Origin: Azolla caroliniana
Lineage: Eukaryota; Polypodiophyta
Direction: 5' to 3'
Length of the DNA stretch: 64,000 nt
NCBI GenBank assembly: GCA_043228905.1
Contig: JBHGNT010000015.1
Coordinates: forward strand, 17,112,001 to 17,176,000
Numbering within the stretch: the first letter of the stretch is position 1; the number at the start of each line of letters is the position of its first letter. Shown here in pieces: positions 1-11,872 of this stretch. The notes under the pieces were generated by a model, which had not been told where the DNA came from, ran no database searches, and saw only the letters and a program-made list of their open reading frames with translations. The position numbers were made by a program, and so were the translations under genes.

Positions 1-613
1 TCTCCAAACAATCTTGAAGAAGATCGTCAACAAGAACCGCACTGATTGGGATGACAAGCTCCAGAGTGCACTATGGGCTTATCGCACTACATTCAAAACG
101 AGCATTCAATCCACCCCCTTTCGGATGGCTTTTGGTCTCGAAGCCGTTATGCCCATCGAGTTCCAAGTTCCGAGTATCCGAGTTCAAGTTAAAACATGGC
201 TCCCCGAGGCCCAATCCAAACAATTGAGGCTAGAACAACTCCTCGAACTTGGCGAGGACCGAGTAGCGAGCATGGCCCAACTTGAACAACGCCAACGACA
301 ACGGAAAGCCTTTGTGGACCGACATCGGAAAGGATTGGAACAATAACTGACCATAGGCAAACCGGTCCTCGTTTTCCAGACGCGACTCGGTGCTATGCCA
401 GGAAAGTTATGATTTCGATGGACCGGCCCCTTTTGGATTATTGACGAGTTTAACGGCACGTTCCAGCTCGGCACCCCCGCCGGGGAAATTGTCAAAAGCT
501 GGGTGAATGGATTCCGACTGCGACCGTACCAGGGAAATACCCCAGCCAACCCTTTCGCCGAGTCTCACGGCACGGACAATGCCACGAAGGAGGCCACACG
601 TCCCCCTCGGTAA
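1..613 (+). pseudogene. Ty3/gypsy integrase, 3' part, cut by window edge
   Basis: A reading frame open from the left edge encodes the end of a Ty3/gypsy integrase. The segment contains the conserved '[10 protein letters not shown]' and '[16 protein letters not shown]' blocks that follow the catalytic core, a charged linker, and a GPY/F-like module ('FRWTGPFWIIDEF') near 410-450. Integrase inserts element cDNA into chromosomes. The frame carries an internal TAA (344-346) and TGA (410-412) and ends at TAA 611-613, so this copy is dead. Everything upstream (gag, protease, RT, RNase H, integrase core) lies outside the window. The residue pattern resembles plant Tat-type elements from memory; lineage assignment is inference. 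Confidence 0.85.
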
Positions 614-831
614 GAACCCACCAACATTCCAAAGTAGACATTAGGTAGGATTAGGCATAATTTTAGCAATTAGTTAGTTCCACCTACACCACCTACCACA
701 TCACCCAAATCATGTCATGTTTAGAGGCACACATTAGTCACTTTCACATTAACTTAAGTATTTAAAGGCACATGCACAACATCCAAGGCAAAGCACTAAC
801 TCCCTAGGACACGTGGCCATAAGATCCTATT
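614..831 (+). other. Spacer between pol and extra reading frame
   Basis: No coding signal. This AT-rich 218-bp stretch separates the pol stop from the extra frame of the same element. It shows no LTR termini or primer-binding site, so I read it as internal element sequence, possibly the leader or promoter of the downstream frame. Confidence 0.4.
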
Positions 832-3800
832 ATGGCATCCACGCCCAAGAATCTCCAGGCTCCTCTTCATGCACAAAACCCTAGGCGTCCGCTAAAAAAT
901 AGTTACCCCAAGCCCACCCCACACACAGACGTTTTCTTGCACACCCAGCTTTCATCGCTCCTACGCTCTCAAGCATCCTCTCGCTCTCAGCGCTTTCATC
1001 GCTCCCACTGCTCTTGCTCACAAGCCCGCTCTTGTCCTCGTAGCCCCTCTGCCGCACCACAACCATCTCCTTCCCTTGCTCTGTCTCGGCTTGGTCGAAT
1101 TCTCCTTCCCGAATCTTCCACACAACAGAACCCCGAGTCCATTATGCCTCTTGCAGCTTCACAGGAAACCTGCTCCCGGCTTCAGGAACGAGGATTGGGT
1201 GGTTATTTAAAGGTGATTGATGCCCCTACACACCTTGATGCCCAAGCGGTCGCACGCCGAATTCACCCGGACACAGTCACCAACAATATGATTTGTGTTG
1301 CCTTGGACCTGAAGCGAAGAGGTGATCATGAAGTCGAGATTCCCCCTTCCACGACCCTGAAGGAATACTTTGATGCGTATTCCATATCTGGTAAAGCCTA
1401 TCGCACCCACGGTGGATCCAACAAGGCATTCGGAGAACTCGCTCGCATCCTGATGGAGTACGCGTTCGTGCATACCAACCCTACAAGTATGCCACAGAGC
1501 AAAACGACGATCATTATCAGTGCCTACGAGGGAAACAAAATCGATTGGGGAATCATCACATGCGAAGGAATCCGTGCGGCGCTTGAATCCTTCCAAACCG
1601 GTAAGCGTTTGTTGCATGTGATCAATCACTTCCTTATAGTCCTCTACCCACCTCCTTCAGTTTCCCCTCGTCGCATCCTGACCTCTCCACCTCCACCAAG
1701 GAAACAACGAGAGAAGATGTTGGAGATAACTCAGGAAGAATGGGAAGACCCCTCGTCTTCTCCACCTCCCTCAGGTGCTCGGAACCCCGCTTCCACCTCG
1801 GCCCCACCCCCACCAAAAACACAAAAACAACAGGCGGTAACAACAACCCGTGTCGAATGGGATGAGGCTGAGGAGGCCATCCCCGAGGATGTCACCATAC
1901 GCCAGAGGCCACTAAGGACATCAATGACCTCTCCACAACCGAGCCCACGGCCCACAAGCCAGCAACCCTTGGCCATCCGGTAGCAAAAGAGGAAATAGGC
2001 CGAGGAGCCAACACCACCGGCCCCGGACGCACAGGATCAGCCGTAAAAAAGACGCCGCATCATTCAAGAGGCAACCACAGAAACCGAAGGTGACCAACGT
2101 CAGAAATCAAAAGAGGCCAGCCCCACCTCCATGGACATAGTACCAGCGGAGTCATGGCTCCAAGTCGGTACGATCGAGCATGGACAAACCACGTAGATAT
2201 CAGAGGAGGAAGTCCTCGGTTACAAAGATCTCCTCGCGGAGGCATACAAGTTCAGTGCACTACTTCGACTGGGCACAACTTACGAGTTAATGGATTTCCT
2301 CGTGCGCGCCCAAGTAGTTGCCGCCGCTCGTATGGCCGAGGAGCACGCCGAAACAAAGATGATTCAACGCGCTCTAACGGGTGAAATCGAACCTCACAAG
2401 GATTGAGCCTTATAGAAGATAGGATGGAAGAAGCAAGTACAAAATGCTTCACTCATGGAACTACCGGATCTGAACATGGCCTTAGTCGAGGCATATCGCA
2501 ATCTACACCACACTACTCGGGCAGCCAAGGACATGGCCCGACGTATCAAAACGGCGCATCAGCAAGCCAAACGGGCTACCGACCTATGGCAAGCCACCGA
2601 GGAGAAATTGGCGACATTCACACAACAACAACCGCCCTTAATCCTCCCTGCGCTGAGTGACGCTATCTCACCAGCCACTCTTCCGAACCCGAGCCCGAGT
2701 GTTGAAGGTACCGTCGCACACAAAGACGACACCGCCCACCCCAAGGTAGCCATGGTCGAGGCCAGCACAATGACGGACTCGATACAGACAAGTGAGTCAT
2801 CATCACGGGCAGATATCAGCCCTCACCCCCAAACCAACCAAGCCTCCACGCAAACGCCACCACCTCCGGTCGTCATGGAACGAGTGACACAGACAAACAA
2901 GGAGTCCTCGGCCCAAATCCAGCAAGCGACAACCCAGACAGGGCCTCCTCTTAGGGACTACCAAGAGGAGCTTCAGGCCCAGATCGCTCTGGTCGAGTTG
3001 GCAGAACAGAACCACAACAACATTCTTGGCTAGCAACGGGAACAAGCCGCGAGCCGCGAAGCGAACCTCAAGTGATTGTTTGTTGAAAGGTTGGTCGCGC
3101 TTGAAGCATGAGAACGAGAGGTGATGACCCTCCAGGTCTCTATCACTGAGGCTAAAGAACGTTTCATCAAAGAAACCGATTGGAATAGCCAACGGGAACA
3201 AGAGCTCTTCGCAGACAACCAGGAATTACGACGTCATCAAAGAGCCTTCCAGGACATGGCCAACGAACATATGCAAAAGTGGAGGATCTCGGAGGAGCAA
3301 TGAGCGAAAATTTCCGATGCATATCACCAATTGCAAACTGAGCATATCGCCGTCAAAGAACAACACCGGGACGCTTGGCGATAGGAAAGGGACGGAACTG
3401 TAGCTCAGCTCACCAACTGTTATGAGCAGACCATCGCGCTCATCACTGAAAAAGCAAAAGATAATCAAGCTACTTTAGCACTCTTCGCCCGCAAAAGCCA
3501 AGCAGAAGCTAAGGCCGCAAGGGAGGCACTGGAAGTTCACCGCGCGAGCATCGGCATGGACGATACCAAAATCAAGACCCTAATCCACAAGTATTGCCAA
3601 CAATTCACCACGAAGATCAAAGAAATGCTTGACCATGTCTGGCAGGGGTGGTCAGCCCAAGCCGCAGACCTACACATACTATGCGCGGATGCCGAGAACC
3701 GACGGAAGGAGGGCCGAGGGTTTTACAAGATGGATGACACCAGCATCCAGACCCTCCGTGAAGACTTAACGGAAGAATATCATACCTTGGCAATCTCCCA

Positions 3801-4176
3801 CACCACGGCCATTGAGCAACTCTTGGAGGAATTCAACGACGATCTAATGGTGTTTCGTTTAGAAGCCGAAGTGTACGAGGAGGAACGAATCGCTACTAGG
3901 AGACATAGAGCTCCCACAACCACTGAGCCAGGAACTGAGTCACTCCCCACGGCAACCCGACCGGAAGAACCTTCCCCTATCGACCCTCACATCCCACCAG
4001 AGCCAAAGACTATAACCCCGGCCCTATCTGAATCGGTCCCAACAGAAGAGGGCACACACGACGACACTGCCATCCCCAACTCGGCAACACAACCTCCATC
4101 ACCAACCCCACCTGCCGAGCAGCAAACCCAACCCCACACCCCCGAGGATATCCTCGGCATATTGGAAGAGGAATAA
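832..4176 (+). pseudogene. Long extra ORF downstream of gypsy pol, unknown function
   Basis: One forward frame runs 1,115 codons from ATG 832 to TAA 4174-4176, broken by 11 internal stops (1981, 1996, 2044, 2194, 2404, 2413, 3031, 3073, 3109, 3301, 3382). Protein similarity to itself is not repeated; character is consistent throughout. The first third has a possible folded domain (about 1144-1640), followed by Pro/Ser/Thr-rich linkers, then Glu/Gln/Lys/Ala-rich stretches typical of coiled coils (about 2455-2650, 2960-3560, 3560-3900), and a Pro/Thr-rich acidic tail ending near 4170. I see no signal peptide or membrane segment, so it is unlike a retroviral envelope. It lies between integrase and the 3' LTR, where some plant Tat-lineage elements carry extra ORFs. 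A match to plant 'putative gypsy type transposon' or plant-mobile-domain families is possible but untested. Confidence 0.6.
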
Positions 4177-4214
4177 AACCAACCTATAAGCCCTCGCAGG
4201 AACGGGCAATTTTT

Positions 4215-4735
4215 GTAATTCGTGTTGTTTTGCCACATCCATGGGGAACCGTGGGTCTGACGGACAAAGTCTTGTCCCACGGGCGTGCCAGGTGTTGTCC
4301 ATAGGCCAAAAATATAAATTAGTTAAATATAATACGCCAGTAGGTAAGGCGAATAGGTAAGGTAGAGTTAGGTAAACGCCGAGTTTCAAGCCTCACAGTC
4401 AGCCGACCACTCGGCTCTGTATGAAGAAAAAGTATATAAACTGAGGTCTGTGTACCTCGGCAGGAGAGATATCTAAAGCGTAGGTGAGGTCGTTTTATAG
4501 TTATAAGAGCTTGTAGGGTCACCGGCTGTGGGTCGTGTTTTTTGTAATCATCGATAACTGTTTGCAGGAATACATATCTAGTAGCTCTTGTTGTTTTCAT
4601 CTGTGTGCCGTCGTTTCTAAGGTCTCAACTACGTATACGACCTGGGCTCTATTCCGGGTATGCTCTCTGTTTTCTTCCCCTAACGGCGCCTCCGTGCACA
4701 AGTCTTCACGTTACACTTCTCTTGATACCGTTAGC
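4215..4735 (+). repeat. Probable 3' LTR of the first gypsy element
   Basis: Non-coding DNA directly after the extra ORF, with a TATA-like TATATAAA near 4432 and T-rich sequence after it, as expected of an LTR promoter. The left edge (TGTAATTCG at about 4215) is a guess; the right edge is fixed near 4733-4745 because copia integrase codons resume there on the other strand. The 5' LTR is outside the window, so LTR identity cannot be checked. Confidence 0.5.
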
Positions 4736-5864
4736 TTGTAGGCATATCGAAGGTGTTTCCAACAGAACGGTTAACAGCCGCGTTGACAAGCAACCGATTC
4801 TTCCTTTCGGCCACACCGTTTTGCTCCGGTGTGTATCTGCAGCTGAACTCTCTCCGAATTCCTGTTTGCTGCAGATAACCGTTGAATTGGCTGGAAAAAT
4901 ATTCTTTTCCGCCATATGACTGCAGGCACTTGATCTTCCTCTCCGATTCCCGTTCCACCATGCTTTGGAGGTTCCGGAAATAGTCGAAGACTTTGCTCTT
5001 CCGCTCAATGAGGTAGATCCATGTGTGCCGACTATAATCGTCGATGAAGGAGACGAAGTATCGACGCCCACCAAGACTCACGTTTTGTGCCGGTCCCCAT
5101 ACATCCGAATGAATAAGGTCGAGCTTGTTACAACTATGGTTTTGTTCGATGGGGAATGGAAGCCGATGTTGCTTCCCGAGTTGGCAGGTTTCACATACTT
5201 GGGCCTTCTGGCCACTAAACTTCGGCAAACCGAAAACAACTTGTTTCGTTTGCAAGTCTTGAAGCTGTCGGTAATTGACGTGGCTGATCCGCTTGTGCCA
5301 CAGGTCGATGTCCGATTCGACCTTCTGTCCTTTGGCGAACAAAGCGGTGCCGACGTCATTGGTGTCGAGGATGAACATCCTCCCATCTTTGCGCCCTTGC
5401 GCGATAATCTGGCCCTTTTCCTCGATGAAGCACCTGAGGTGCGTAAACTGCACCTGCATTCCCTGGTCGACGATCTGTCTGACCGACACCAGGTTCTTCG
5501 TGATAGTTGGAACGTGTAATACGTTCATCAGCTTCCCCCTCTGTCCGACGTGGCTCAGGGGAACTTCTCCGACATGCATGATTGGGTGAGGAGTGTCGTC
5601 TCCGGTTTCGACAACTCCCGGTTGTTCCGGTTTCTCCAAGAAGGAGAACCACTCTTTGTGGCTCGTCATGTGATTTGACACACCGGAATCAACGTACCAC
5701 ACTTCCTCCGATTTGGAAGTGGTCTTCTTCATCGAGTTTGCCTCGTGCTTCATCACCAAGGTTGGTCCCTTACCGGCCTTTCCGGTTTTGGATCCTCCCG
5801 ATCCTTTTGCGTAGTGCGAGTATTGCTGGTTCTCCCGACCGGTTCTCCCGGATCCGGATCTTTC
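4733..5864 (-). pseudogene. Ty1/copia protease and integrase, truncated
   Basis: Continues the gag frame of 5865-6716 after a single in-frame TAG. It reads, in order, protease with active site 'WYVDSGVSNHMT' (about 5690), the integrase zinc finger ('HKRISHVNY' followed by 'CETCQLGKQH'), and the integrase core. The first catalytic Asp is in 'LIHSDVWGP'. The second is lost: the usual SDGGKEY block reads 'QSYGGKEYF'. The Glu is present in 'QNGVAERKN'. Protease before integrase with no RT before it fits the copia order. The frame stops at about 4733, where it joins the gypsy LTR; RT and RNase H are absent. The break is explained if the gypsy element inserted here and the rest of the copia element lies left of the window. 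Confidence 0.85.
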
Positions 5865-6716
5865 CTAATCGGCGCGCTTCTTCCAGCACTCGCTTTCTCT
5901 ATGGCCCTTTTTACCACAGTACCAACATTCCATGGTGGATTTTTCTTGCCTGCTTCCGGCACCGCCTTGACTCCCCCTGGTTGTGGAGGTCCCGGAACTA
6001 CTGTCGGCACGGTCTCTGTGCCGATGGTCTTGCCCTTGCCGGCCGCCTCCATTGCGTGCCGACCCGCCTCGTCCACCACGCCCACGGGGATGATCTGCCT
6101 CCGTGTACAACATTCGGCAGTTGGTGGGTGCACTTGTTGACGCACCGGTGTGGTTCTCCTCTACAAGGAGCATCGACTGTAAGTCAAAAAAAGACAGCGT
6201 ATTCTCCCTCATGCAAATTGCCGTTCGGAAAGCTCCGAACTTGGACGCTAGCCCACCAAGGCACACTTGCACCATCTCGTCCTCCTCGACGTTTACATTG
6301 ACGGAGGCGAGTGAGTCACAAATTTCCTTGATTCGGGCCGTGTAATCGGCCACAGACAGACTTTTCTGTCGGACATTGTTGAGCTCCTGCCTGAGCTGCA
6401 GTTTCTTGGCCGTTGTGCTTGCGGCGAAAACCTTCTTCAGGTTTCCCCAAGCTTCTTTTGGCGTCTTCGCATCTCGGATATGGCTCAACAGCTGGTCTCT
6501 GACACTAGACGCAAAGCAGTACATCACTCTGCTTGCCGATTGTTCCCACACTGGGAAGTCCTTGTGTGCCGCATCAGGTGCTGTGTCGTTAGCTCCATCG
6601 ACATAGCTCCAGTACCCATGCCCAAGCAGGTACTAGTGCATCTTGTAAGACCAAGATGCGTAGTTGGTTCTGTCGAGCTTCTCCACCGGGAGCGAGCTAG
6701 CCATTCCTCTATCCAT
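5865..6716 (-). pseudogene. Ty1/copia gag with CCHC zinc knuckle
   Basis: Gag of the same minus-strand copia element; gag packages element RNA into virus-like particles. The chosen ATG is at 6716 (MDRGMASS...), because a second copy of this family at 16686 starts with nearly the same residues. An in-frame TAG at 6633-6635 interrupts the N-terminal 'WSYKMHQYLLGHGYWSYVDG'-like block. The middle shows the copia gag helix pattern ('LNNVRQKSLSVADYTARIKE'), a Gly/Arg-rich stretch, then an intact CCHC knuckle 'CWYCGKKGHRESEC' near 5890. The frame ends at TAG 5865-5867 and continues in the same frame into protease, as in single-frame copia gag-pol. Confidence 0.85.
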
Positions 6717-6783
6717 TTTGCTTTTCCTGTTCTTTACGAAAGTTTTCCTTTCAAGCTATGTCGGCTGTAGAGGTTCTCAACCC

Positions 6784-6799
6784 TCGCGCTGTGATACCA
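6784..6799 (-). promoter_or_regulatory. Copia primer-binding site (initiator Met tRNA type)
   Basis: Read on the minus strand, TGGTATCACAGCG directly abuts the LTR end ...TTTTTACA. The plant initiator-Met binding site is TGGTATCAGAGC, so this has one mismatch. It marks where minus-strand DNA synthesis was primed. Confidence 0.8.
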
Positions 6800-7227
6800 T
6801 GTAAAAACAAATAGCGTGCAGAAGTAATAAAAACAAAAAACAAAAAACAGAGAACAGGTTTAATTGAGAGCTTAACTGTACGCGGGAGAGACAGAGAGAG
6901 TGAGAAACAAGAATCTCTATTCAAAAATTATATCAACACTCTGTACATCGTATGTGTTCAGCGAACACTTTTATACAAGTCCATACGGACTGACAGAAGT
7001 ACGGTGTACTTCAATGCGCACTCGAGCGTCTGACACTAACTACGAGAGTAATAACTCCCTAGTAGTCTAGCTGCTACTAGGCTTCCGATTACTGATGGAT
7101 CCGGCTAACCGGCTCCCCAGCTCACCGGCTCTTTTGCTCACCAGGTGCTCACCGACTCACCGATCCGTCTCGCTCACCGGCTCAGGCTTATCCAGCCGAT
7201 CCGGCTCCAATTGAGCTTGCCGCTCAA
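6800..7227 (-). repeat. 5' LTR of minus-strand copia (family 1)
   Basis: Minus-strand sequence starts TGTTGAGCGG and ends TTTTTACA, 428 bp, with the primer site immediately after it. A TATAAAAG box lies near 6975 on the minus strand, preceded by CAGTCCGTATGGACTTG, which recurs in the family copy at 16186-16586. The U3 part (7098-7215) is full of degenerate GCTCACCGGCT-like repeats, possibly enhancer elements. No matching right-hand LTR is present. Confidence 0.85.
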
Positions 7228-8382
7228 CACAACTCAAATGAGCCTTTTGACTCTTGTGGGCCTTTGACTCTAAATAAAAAGAAATAAATAACAAAAACAT
7301 TCAAACACAAGCCATGTTCGAACATAATCAACATTGGGATGATGTGTTTAAATTTTGTCACACCCCTCACAAATACTGCATGCAAAAATAGTTGCACAGA
7401 GGGTAGAACATCTAGCCTCGCCCATCTATATAGAGGATGGTTGACACATGGAGGGGTGCCAAATATCAATCTCAACAACAACCTCGTATGCCGCACACCT
7501 CCTGAAGTCACAACCAATGAACCATCGACGTTGTTGTGTATACACGCGTGTGTATGCTACTTGAGTGGGACCATGTGGTTCTTGGACTAGGGATTCAAAA
7601 GGGAAGAGGAAGTTGAAGATTTGCTTTTGTCAACTTGGCGAGCCTCTTTTGTCGATCTTAGCTCATCGATCTCATCTCATCAACATCTCCCTCGTTGACC
7701 AAAGTCTTGTCACATGAGGCACGACGACACATGCAAGAAAATGACTCGTGCACGAAATGGAGATTAACACGTAACTAATAGCTAAACATATTAAGAACAA
7801 AAGTGATGGTTTAACAACAAATCTTTGAATAGATTAGGGCTTAAGAGCCACAATAAGGAATTACAATGGTAGTAGCTTCAAGTAAATCACAAGCTCAACA
7901 TAGGTAAGGACAATAAGAGGGGCAATATAGTGTACACTCTTGTAGCCCAACCAATGCTCTATGCAAACACCGAAGATGACACCATCCAAATTGAATAATC
8001 TCGTAGAAGGAGAGGAAGATGGTGTCAAGCAATGAGCACCGAGCGCAATTACATGAGCACTGAACAATGAACACCAAATGATCAAACACAAATCACCAAC
8101 AACTCAAACACACGAAATACCGAAAGAATGAACACCAAACACAAACACACGAACCTCCAACAATGAAGAACAAGGAACCACCAATGATGCAAACACAAAA
8201 GGAGGAGGCCTTGACCATCACTACCATGAGACAATTCAAGAACTCAAGGTGGTTCAAAAAAGAAATAGAGTTATGAATGACACAACAAATGAAAAATGGA
8301 CAAGTACAATCAATAATCACTAGCATCGATGCAACACTTTCTAAGAGGAAGTCGACTTACACCAACCTACAACAAACACTCA
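7228..8382. other. Non-coding; old LTR-like remnant
   Basis: No coding evidence. From about 7531 the sequence resembles the stretch at 23320-23410: both carry GTGGGACCA, a GG(T)TCTTGGA block and AAAGGGAAGAGGAAGT in the same order. I read both as diverged LTR remnants in minus orientation. The element at 8388 interrupts it, and the remainder continues at 15687. Confidence 0.4.
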
Positions 8383-8387
8383 CACTC

Positions 8388-8842
8388 TGTTACGGGCATG
8401 ACCATTTAATATCCCGTGGTGAGAATTTACCGTAGTATTCTATACATGTGGATAAGTGTGAGGGTTAAACGAGAGTGAAAAGAAGGGGAGGATTACTTTT
8501 AATCCTCGAGATTGAGACAACCCATTAGGTCAAGTGTGAACTTGCTTGGGGGCCTTGGGTATCGCTATAAATAAGAGGCCTAGCTACCCTCATTTGATCA
8601 TCTTTTGACTACATCGAGACTTTGCTCTTGTGGTGGGTCAACTCTTGTAGCGAGCGCGCCAGCACTAGGTACGACTCGATGCCACGACGGTGGTATGGGA
8701 CGCCGATCGAGGCTCGATTCCGTCTCGATCCCTTCGCTCGGGGGTGGTCGGGTGGATCAGCACCCTTCTTTCTCTTTCTCCTTTCTATCTATCATTTGTT
8801 TATCCTTATCTTAAGCTTACTTTAGTACTTAGATCTCTAATA
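8388..8842 (+). repeat. 5' LTR of chromovirus
   Basis: Starts TGTTACGGGCATG and ends CTCTAATA; the same ends bound the right copy. TATAAATA is at 8566-8573. By eye there are about 14 differences from the right LTR (about 97% identity). The terminus TG...TA departs from the usual TG...CA; the TSD supports this boundary. Confidence 0.93.
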
Positions 8843-8844
8843 TT

Positions 8845-8855
8845 TGGTATCAGAT
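8845..8855 (+). promoter_or_regulatory. Primer-binding site, initiator Met tRNA type
   Basis: TGGTATCAGAT begins two bases after the LTR and matches the initiator-Met site TGGTATCAGAGC at its first ten positions. Confidence 0.8.
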
Positions 8856-10534
8856 TTATGTACTAATGTTTCTTTGTTTTTCATTTGTCGTTTGATTGAT
8901 GGTGATCGATCGATGTGCGGTCGGCCTTGATCCAGACAACGATCAACAAAGAACTTCGATAACTCTTTCCAGAATTTTTTTTCTATTCTCTCTTCTCCCA
9001 TCTAATCATGTGTTTAGTTTATATGTCATTTTTTTTCATTAAGTCAATGATGTCGTAGTGGTCTTTAATTGATTATCTAAAACGTTTACATATGTGCACG
9101 AGGTCAATACCTCGTTTGACATATTAATAATATGTGATGAGCGTCGTATGCGTACGAGGTTAATACCTCAATTACGTATTACGTTCACGAACATATGTTA
9201 CGTTTGCGTATGAGTTTAATACCTTGATTTGTTGTAAACAATATGTGGTTGGTCTCGTATGCGTAAGAGGTCAATACCTCAATTGCGTATTACGATGATC
9301 TCTTATTTGTGGATGTTTCGTGTGCGTAGAGGTATATACCTCGATTACATATCTCGATCATATCATTTGTGGCTATTTAATATAACGATATGTTTAATAT
9401 AGGCATATGTGGTCACATATATACGTATTTGATCGTATATATGTGATAAGTAAACATATGTGTATATTCGTTATTACGTGATTATATCGAAAGTTGTCCT
9501 TGTCGGGAAAAGGATGTTGGTGGCCGTCCTCACATTTTTGTGAGAATGGCGTTGTCACCATTCCTTTTTCAACAATTTTTAATTGTTGATAACCCCGTTG
9601 ATGACCTCGATTTCGTTACGTAAAGAAACGCCAATAGCCATAATGATGTTGAGTACGTAGGGCTTGACCTACTTCAAGTGAGGTCGCTCCAATGACGCAC
9701 GTATCCAACATCCCTCCCTCGTTACATAGATACGATGCCACCATGAGCTCGTTCTTACGAGAGGCATTCGTAATGACGTGACCATGTGATGGCCCACGTG
9801 AGCCTACTACGAAACGAGGGCTCATTTGGCTTGACCATTAGGTTGCACTTTGGCGTATGCCATCGTAATTACGAGACTTGAGGTTAGGTAACGTACTGGT
9901 AACATAGTTTTGGTAAATGAGGGCGAAATAAGGACCCTTGACATATATGTTCTTTTAAAAAAAACATATATGATCAATTGCCTCGCATATCTCTTATACG
10001 CATCAAACATTAAGCATTCGAGAAGAGCAACTTACTTGGTTGGCTCAAGTGTTTAATGTATTTGTTCTCGAGGTCTCGAGTTCAAATATGACCAAGACCA
10101 TACAACATCCTTGATACATATGACTATAACACATGTTTAGACTTAAGGTCTAAGTGCACCTCGGGGTCCTCGTAATAGGACTTAAAGAGCCGAAACCACA
10201 TATGTGGGCACCGAAACATAGTTTATTGTTAACATTTTTTTCGTCTATAAACTATTCATGACGCGAACATACATGGTTGAGCCTCGAGGAGCCACCATGA
10301 AAAAATCGATATAGAGATCAGGGAAAGACATTTATTTGTCACCCCCATGGTTTTTAAAACACCTTTGTGTTACCATAGTAACCTGATCTTGAACCTCATC
10401 TCATACGTCTAGAGGGGTATTGACGTGAGATCATGATATCGATTAATGTTTGCCCATGATATGTTTACATCACGACATGATGTTATGACTATCTCTCTGA
10501 CCTTATCCTATTTCTTTTCCAGAAATAATCTTTA
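8856..10534 (+). other. Long untranslated leader with palindromic repeats
   Basis: About 1.7 kb between primer site and gag without a long frame. At 9083-9350 there are five degenerate units roughly 50-60 bp apart, each centred on a dyad of the form GAGGT-n4-ACCTC (near 9102, 9153, 9208, 9266, 9328) with CGTATNACG-like flanks. Such a structured leader could be a packaging or translation-control signal; that is inference. Confidence 0.55.
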
Positions 10535-11872
10535 ATGGCTCAAATTAACGATCCGATGTCATCCGCTCAAGCGGAAGGAACTCAAGGGAATCCTCCTGGA
10601 CAAATGTCCACTGAGATGTATTTGGCACAAATAACCCAATACCTTAGTTTCACCGCTCAGCAGATGACCGAACTTCGGCAATCTCAAAGTGCTCTCGAGG
10701 CATGTGTCATTAGTCTACAACGTGAGACTAATAGAACTGATGAGCGACAAGGTGAACCATCATTTGTCGTTAAGCCATTTACGGGAGACAAAAAGGAAAG
10801 AACTGAAGAAGCAATCTGCACATGGCTGGGACAATGGGAGTCTCATTTTATCTGCACATGGCTGGGACGATGGGAGTCTCATTTTGAGCTCTATCCCACG
10901 CCAGATAGTATGAAGATTGCATATGTCGGCCGAGAACTCGGGGGTAAGGCTGCCGCCTGGTGGCGTGGGCTCCGTACTATGGGGAAATTGCCCGATACCT
11001 GGACAGATTTTGTCACAGTTTTTAAGGGCCAATTTCTGCAACCTCCCTCTCGAACCGAGGCAGCACAAGCTTTAATGAACCTCTCTAGCAGGAAATTTTC
11101 CTCGCTAGAAGACTATGTTCACCATGCTAGAACCCAAATCCAAAAATCGGGTCTAGAAGGGGACAATTGGTTGATAGCTTGTTTTGTCAATGGCATCCCC
11201 AATTCGGACTATCACTGGATAGTGCACGATAAGGATCCAAAATCCTTCGAAGAGGCCGTTGAAATAGTTCTTCGCTATCAACGCACTTCGAAGAAGGACC
11301 ATAACAAACCCAACGAAGCGCCCGGGACTAAGCAGTCGCAATTTGTTGGGAAACGCAAGACACCCAACGAATTCCTGGATCGCGATTGTAAGCGACAACA
11401 TCCTTTTTGTGTATTCTGCAAAAAGAAGGGTCATACAAAAGATCAATGTCGAAAGCTCCAACGGAAAGAGCACGACAACAAAGCTAAAGCTGCAGACCAT
11501 AAAGGTCAGATTCCTAATGTCCTTCAGGTTTATACACATCATTTAAGTAATTGTCAATGTTCTTTCCCTCACTATGTATTGGGTCCCAATGATTTACTAC
11601 GTGCAAACGGGTATATCAATGGATCTCCCATACAATTTTTATTTGATTCGGGAAGCTCACACAATTTTGTGAATGATCGTTTGGTTCAGATATGGGGAAT
11701 CCAACCCACCGTAAGTGATCACACCTACACGATGCACTTGGCTGATGGAAGAGTACAATACATCAACGGGGCGATTCATTCATTAGGAATTTCTATTGAT
11801 ACTTATATAGAGGAAGTAGACTTCCATGAAATGAATCTTTGTACCACCGATGTAATACTGGGTTATCCCTAG
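10535..11872 (+). pseudogene. Chromovirus gag and protease
   Basis: ATG 10535 opens the gag-pol frame. Gag shows the retrotransposon capsid block ('GGKAAAWWRGLR', 'FKGQFLQPPSRTEAAQALMN', about residues 125-180) and a CCHC knuckle 'CVFCKKKGHTKDQC' (about residues 290-303). Protease follows with active site 'LFDSGSSHNFV' (about residues 370-380) and the partner block 'DVILGYP'. The frame is stopped by TAG 11870-11872, which replaces the Trp of the usual GYPW; translation in the same frame continues normally afterwards. A 36-bp in-frame tandem duplication (10814-10849, 10850-10885) repeats the 12 residues ICTWLGQWESHF. Confidence 0.93.
10814..10885 (+). repeat. 36-bp in-frame tandem duplication in gag
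   Basis: Two adjacent 36-bp units encode ICTWLGQWESHF and ICTWLGRWESHF. They differ by one codon, so the duplication is young and keeps the frame. Confidence 0.9.

Noticed and set aside
832-4176. Envelope-like gene of an endogenous retrovirus
   Set aside because: No signal peptide, membrane segment or Cys pattern; composition is coiled coil and proline-rich.
4965-5519. 184-codon forward open frame
   Set aside because: It is antisense to clear copia protease-integrase codons and has no recognisable protein character.
8388-8842. Conventional TG...CA LTR ending at AATACA
   Set aside because: Only the end at TAATA gives matching 5-bp flanks (CACTC) and identical ends in both LTRs.
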